The notes beneath the pieces were generated by a model. That model searched no databases, was not told where the DNA came from, and saw nothing but the letters and a program-made list of their open reading frames with translations. 9,061 bases of DNA from Limisphaerales bacterium. Its GTDB lineage: Bacteria; Verrucomicrobiota; Verrucomicrobiia; Limisphaerales; UBA8199. Shown here piece after piece: positions 6,463 to 9,061 of this stretch. The stretch lies in the NCBI GenBank assembly GCA_025356925.1, contig JANXQE010000236.1, forward strand, positions 1 to 9,061, read 5' to 3'. Every line of letters starts with the position of its first letter. The stretch's first letter is position 1. Position numbers and translations under genes: made by a program.

Positions 6463-7841
6463 GCCTGCGCAGGGTCAACCGCGTACCCCAACTCGCGGAA
6501 GCGCTGCAGTTTGTAGAGCAGCGCGCGCCGGCTGATGCCAAGCGCTTTCGCGGTTTCGGTCCGATTAAACGCGTGCTTGCGCAGGGTTTGAAAAATGGCC
6601 TGGCGCTCGATCTCACCAAGCCGTTCTGGATCGACATGGTCCGGGGAGGCTTCGGCTGTGTCAGCGGCCGCCCGCACCCGGGCTGGCAGGTGGTCGGGCA
6701 GGACCAACTCACCGCGGCACAGCAGCACGGCTCGTTCCATCGCATTGCGCAACTCTCGAACATTTCCGGGCCAGGCATACCGCCTCAGGCCGGCCGCCAC
6801 GGCCGGCGAGAATCGGGCTCGCCCCTGGCTGAATTCGGCTACAAAGGCGCTGGCCAACGGAAGAATATCTTCGGATCGTTCGCGCAACGGCGGGATGTTC
6901 ATTTCCACCACGTTGAGCCGATAAAAGAGGTCTTCGCGAAACAACCCCGCTTTGACCTGGTCTTCCAGGATGCGGTTGGTGGCGGCCAAAATGCGGGCAT
7001 TAGTTTGGAGTTCCTTGTTGGAGCCCACCCGGGTGAAACGGCCGTCCTGGGTGACCCGGAGAAGCTTGGCTTGGAGCGGCGGGGACATATCGGCGATCTC
7101 GTCCAAAAAAATCGTGCCTGTGTTCGCTTGCTCGAATCGCCCAATCCGCTGCGCCACCGCCCCGGTAAACGCGCCCTTTTCGTGGCCAAACAACTCGGCT
7201 TCCAACAGGGTCTCCGGAATGGCAGCGCAGTTGACTTTGACCAGCGGACCACCCGCGCGGCTGCTCCAGGCGTGAATCACGTCCGCCAGCACCTCCTTGC
7301 CAACGCCGCTCTCGCCGGTGACAAGCACGCGGCTGTCTGAAGGCGCAATCAAGGAGGCGTCGTGGAACACCGCCTTCATGAGCGGGCTGTGGGCTACTAT
7401 ATGGGCCGGCAATTGCCGATCCGCGCTGAACTTGACCGGGCTTGCCCCGCCAACGCCTGTAACCTGCTGCACGATGGCCAGCAGCTCATCCAGATCGATC
7501 GGTTTGGGAAGGTAATTGACCGCCCCATCGCGCATCGCTCCCACCGCTTCGCGGATATCCGCATAGGCGGTCACGAGCAACACCGGCAACATCGCGTGCT
7601 CCTGGCGCGCCCGCCGCAAGGTCTCCAACCCCGATATTCCGGGCATTCGCACGTCCGAAATCATCAAGTCAAAAGGCTCCGCGCGCAGTGCCACTAACGC
7701 GCGATCGCCTGACTCGATCGCCACCGTCTCGAAGGCCTGGCTCTTCAAGAACGACTCCAGCAGGCTGCGCTGGCCGGGATCATCATCGACGATGAGAATC
7801 CGCGGCGCGCGCGCTCGGTTCGTACGGGGTTCGATCAACAT
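6456..7841 (-). CDS. NtrC-family sigma-54-dependent response regulator
   Basis: This 461-residue protein is a three-domain activator of sigma-54 promoters. Positions count from ATG 7841. The receiver (about 13-125) has the acidic VDDD (18-21), phospho-acceptor Asp63 in ISDVRMPG and Lys113 in LPKP. The AAA+ domain (about 145-380) has Walker A GESGVGKE (176-183), the sigma-54-contacting GAFTGA loop (223-228), Walker B TIFLDEI (243-249) and an RLNV-containing sensor region. A Fis-type helix-turn-helix (about 405-447, ETAKALGISRRALLYKLQ) binds DNA. The frame stays open to an ATG at 7916, but the added 25 residues look unlike a receiver. ATG 7841, with AGGA ten bases upstream, puts the first strand (PRILIVDDD) where expected. 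No partner kinase is in the window. The gene is 84 bases after the small Cys protein and 6 bases before the exonuclease. Confidence 0.93.
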   Translation of the reverse strand: MLIEPRTNRARAPRILIVDDDPGQRSLLESFLKSQAFETVAIESGDRALVALRAEPFDLMISDVRMPGISGLETLRRARQEHAMLPVLLVTAYADIREAVGAMRDGAVNYLPKPIDLDELLAIVQQVTGVGGASPVKFSADRQLPAHIVAHSPLMKAVFHDASLIAPSDSRVLVTGESGVGKEVLADVIHAWSSRAGGPLVKVNCAAIPETLLEAELFGHEKGAFTGAVAQRIGRFEQANTGTIFLDEIADMSPPLQAKLLRVTQDGRFTRVGSNKELQTNARILAATNRILEDQVKAGLFREDLFYRLNVVEMNIPPLRERSEDILPLASAFVAEFSQGRARFSPAVAAGLRRYAWPGNVRELRNAMERAVLLCRGELVLPDHLPARVRAAADTAEASPDHVDPERLGEIERQAIFQTLRKHAFNRTETAKALGISRRALLYKLQRFRELGYAVDPAQAR

Positions 7842-7925
7842 GCGCGAACAGTCCTGGCAGTCGGACTTTGCCGGGAGTGTAATGATTTCGCGCCTGCAAG
7901 GAAGGCCCAAAACCATCAGCGCGGC

Positions 7926-8165
7926 TCAAGGCAGGCGGGCTCGCGTCGCTTTCTCCATAACGAGTTCGGCCTCGACTCCGCCTGACCGATTTTCCAGCGC
8001 GGGAGCCTCCTCGGGCGTCGAGCTCGGATCCGTGCGAGCGATCCTGGATTCTTCCATGCCATCGGCCAAGCTGGAACAGGAGGCGCAAATATTGGGGTTT
8101 CTGGACAAAGCATTGCCTCGCTCGGTTATGGGCTCACCACAACAAACGCAAATGCCAGGTTTCAT
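7926..8165 (-). CDS. Small Cys-rich protein, probable zinc-binding knuckle, function unknown
   Basis: This 79-residue protein is unrecognised by name. Its N-terminal half has two pairs of cysteines, C6-x2-C9 (ICVCCGEPI) and C27-x2-C30 (NICASC), spaced 17 residues apart, as in a zinc ribbon or treble-clef knuckle; a fifth Cys is residue 8. The rest (31-79) is acidic and Ser/Glu/Arg-rich, probably disordered, with no membrane segment. It is the first gene of the minus-strand row, 84 bases before the best start of the NtrC-type regulator and only 9 bases before that frame's alternative start at 7916. Co-transcription with the regulator is likely. ATG 8165 starts right before the first Cys pair, but no clear ribosome site precedes it. 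The knuckle makes it more credible than a chance reading frame. Confidence 0.62.
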   Translation of the reverse strand: MKPGICVCCGEPITERGNALSRNPNICASCSSLADGMEESRIARTDPSSTPEEAPALENRSGGVEAELVMEKATRARLP

Positions 8166-8403
8166 AAAATCAGAGACAAACGGTTAAAGTTGAGCAGCCA
8201 ACAGCCCAGGCAAAGAAGCGAAACTAAAGAAGTCGCTGTTTCCGGCCCCTCAGCCGCGCACGGCCCCTTATGAACACTTCACCCTCCCACCGCCCTTACA
8301 AAAGCATCGGAGGCTCGTTCCGTCAAGGGGCTTCCGGCAGCGTGCGATGGCTAACGGCGCATCTCGACCCTGCCCCCCAAAGTAGCGCAGGTTTTCCCGC
8401 CCA
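8166..8403. other. Intergenic region, probable promoter region of the minus-strand gene row
   Basis: No gene or RNA is recognised in these 238 bases. On the minus strand, TTGACG (8326-8321) could be a -35 element, with a poor -10 (TTTGTA, 8302-8297) 18 bases away. GG (8207-8206) and GC (8195-8194), separated by ten bases, loosely follow the -24/-12 sigma-54 spacing and would start transcription about 17 bases before ATG 8165. Neither is convincing. A direct repeat of GGCCCCT occurs at about 8245 and 8263. The right part may include insertion-sequence flank. Confidence 0.35.
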
Positions 8404-8562
8404 ATGCCACTAGGATTTGGATTTGTCTCGCTGGCGCTTAAGCCTCACAGCGGGACCGGTTTGCGCAGGGTTTCGGGCGCGATATTCCCGCAGCAAAGCC
8501 CCACCACGCTCTGGAAAGAGCTGGTGGTGTCGCTGCTCGACGGCACCGCCGTCCGCCTCCCA
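8404..8562 (+). pseudogene. Possible fragment of an IS4-like transposase
   Basis: The plus-strand frame here ends in TTLWKELVVSLLDGTAVRLP. This resembles the segment of IS4-superfamily DDE transposases in which a Trp-containing strand leads to the first catalytic Asp in a DGT motif. The similarity stops at about 8562, just where minus-strand IS1595-like sequence begins. There are no second or third catalytic residues and no inverted repeats, so at best this is a short remnant. The match is to a short motif from memory and could be coincidence. Confidence 0.3.
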
Positions 8563-9013
8563 CGGCCCCGCGGACCTTCGGCCACGCCGCCGAGCAAGGT
8601 TTCATCCACTTCCACGTTGCCGCCCAACCGATCACGTCCCGGCCGGACCATCGCCCGCCTGAGTTTATGCAGACAGGTCCAGGCGGTCAGATAACCTCCT
8701 AAGCCCAGCACCCGCTGCAATCCCAAGGCGCTCGCACCATTTTTCTGACTCGTCACATACCACATGGCTCTGAACCAAAGTCGCAAGGGTTTGTGGGTAT
8801 CCTGAAAAACGGTTCCCGCTGTGACTGAGGTTTGATAGCGGCAACCAGCACAAATCAACCGGTCTCGCTTGGTCGGCCATCCTACTTGGCTTGGCACCGG
8901 GGACAAACGAAACCGCCAGGCCAACGAAGTCGGAACAAGTATTCGCGACCGGCTGCTTCGGTTGAGAATCGAGACTCGAAATCCAAGATGTGGGTTGGAA
9001 AGTCCTCAGCCAT
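8555..9013 (-). pseudogene. IS1595-family transposase remnant (frameshifted and 3'-truncated)
   Basis: The original start is ATG 9013: MAEDFPTHILDFESRF opens the protein, followed by LRWPGGFVCPRC (29-40), the first half of the N-terminal zinc ribbon. This frame stops at TAG 8884-8882. A frame one base away continues with CAGCRYQTSVTAGTVFQDT, the second half of the ribbon. It runs on through WFRAMWYVTSQKNGASALGLQRVLGLGG and KLRRAMVRPGRDRLGG to the first catalytic Asp in VEVDETLLGG. All of this is the typical IS1595 (DDE_Tnp_IS1595) order. One lost base near 8882-8888 explains the break. After GPRGRGRR, at about 8560, family similarity ends and the rest of the DDE domain is missing. An intact relative has about 300 residues, so roughly half is lost and the element cannot move by itself. 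Confidence 0.82.
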
Positions 9014-9061
9014 GCCGTACTACGACAGGCTGTGGCAGCTGGCTTCAGTTGAATACCCAGG
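8555..9061 (-). mobile_element. Remnant of an IS1595-type insertion sequence
   Basis: The element contains the broken transposase and the 48 bases before its ATG, up to the window edge. The sequence there (minus strand, starting CCTGGGTATTCAACTGAAGC at 9061) may hold the terminal inverted repeat of the transposase-proximal end, but no matching copy was found near 8400-8560. That agrees with loss of the other end. The outer boundary may lie beyond the window. Confidence 0.55.

Noticed and set aside
6309..7340. A 343-residue plus-strand open frame opposite the exonuclease and NtrC-type genes.
   Set aside because: It is a shadow in G+C-rich coding DNA; the minus strand encodes Walker A, GAFTGA and helix-turn-helix motifs in the same bases.
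7842..7916. An upstream ATG at 7916 that would extend the NtrC-type regulator by 25 residues.
   Set aside because: The extension has no receiver-like character; ATG 7841 puts the first receiver strand in the normal place. It cannot be fully excluded, since three Cys/Arg-rich stretches there might be translated.
8194..8207. A sigma-54-like GG-N10-GC spacing before the small Cys protein.
   Set aside because: Only the invariant dinucleotides fit; the surrounding bases differ from TGGCAC/TTGC, so chance is likely in G+C-rich DNA.
8445..8924. An uninterrupted 159-residue minus-strand reading frame that looks like a complete small transposase.
   Set aside because: Its first 16 or so residues are an out-of-frame reading of the real N-terminus (which starts at 9013) and its last 35 residues are not IS1595-like, so it is part of a pseudogene.
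1..9061. tRNA, rRNA, CRISPR arrays and riboswitches.
   Set aside because: No cloverleaf, regular repeat-spacer pattern or recognisable riboswitch core was seen on either strand by reading; short structured RNAs could still be missed without a covariance search.

Overview
The window is about 60% G+C and gene-dense, with short gaps. It looks like chromosomal DNA of a free-living, probably soil or sediment, bacterium. The mixture of a Pst/PhoU operon, an MGDG-synthase-like glycosyltransferase fused to a PHP domain, a sigma-54-dependent response regulator and an IS1595-type transposase would fit Verrucomicrobiota (Pedosphaera-like). That placement is an impression from protein style, not a proof.

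Left half, plus strand (1-4508). The 3' end of pstB is followed 10 bases later by phoU. After 28 more bases comes a class III (PLP) aminotransferase-fold enzyme that resembles PbfA, the (R)-1-hydroxy-2-aminoethylphosphonate ammonia-lyase of phosphonate breakdown. After a 168-base gap comes a 667-residue protein joining an MGDG-synthase/MurG-type glycosyltransferase to a complete-looking PHP metal-dependent phosphoesterase domain. Read together, these genes suggest a phosphorus-economy locus: phosphate uptake and its control, possible use of phosphonate phosphorus, and possibly replacement of phospholipid by glycolipid. The last two roles are inference.

Middle and right, minus strand (8165 down to 4550). 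A row of five genes faces the first block: a small Cys-rich protein, an NtrC-type sigma-54 response regulator, a DEDDy 3'-5' exonuclease, a purine-nucleoside-phosphorylase/nucleosidase-like protein, and a single-domain response regulator. The spacing is 6 bases between the NtrC-type gene and the exonuclease, and 48-84 bases elsewhere. The last gene seems to carry a one-base frameshift near its start. No histidine kinase is visible.

Right end (8404-9061). This is insertion-sequence debris: a minus-strand IS1595-family transposase broken by an internal frameshift and cut off after its first catalytic region, abutting a plus-strand stretch that may be part of an IS4-like transposase.

The strongest candidate for something not yet described is the glycosyltransferase-PHP fusion in a phosphate-starvation setting. 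The phosphonate-lyase-like gene directly behind phoU comes next.
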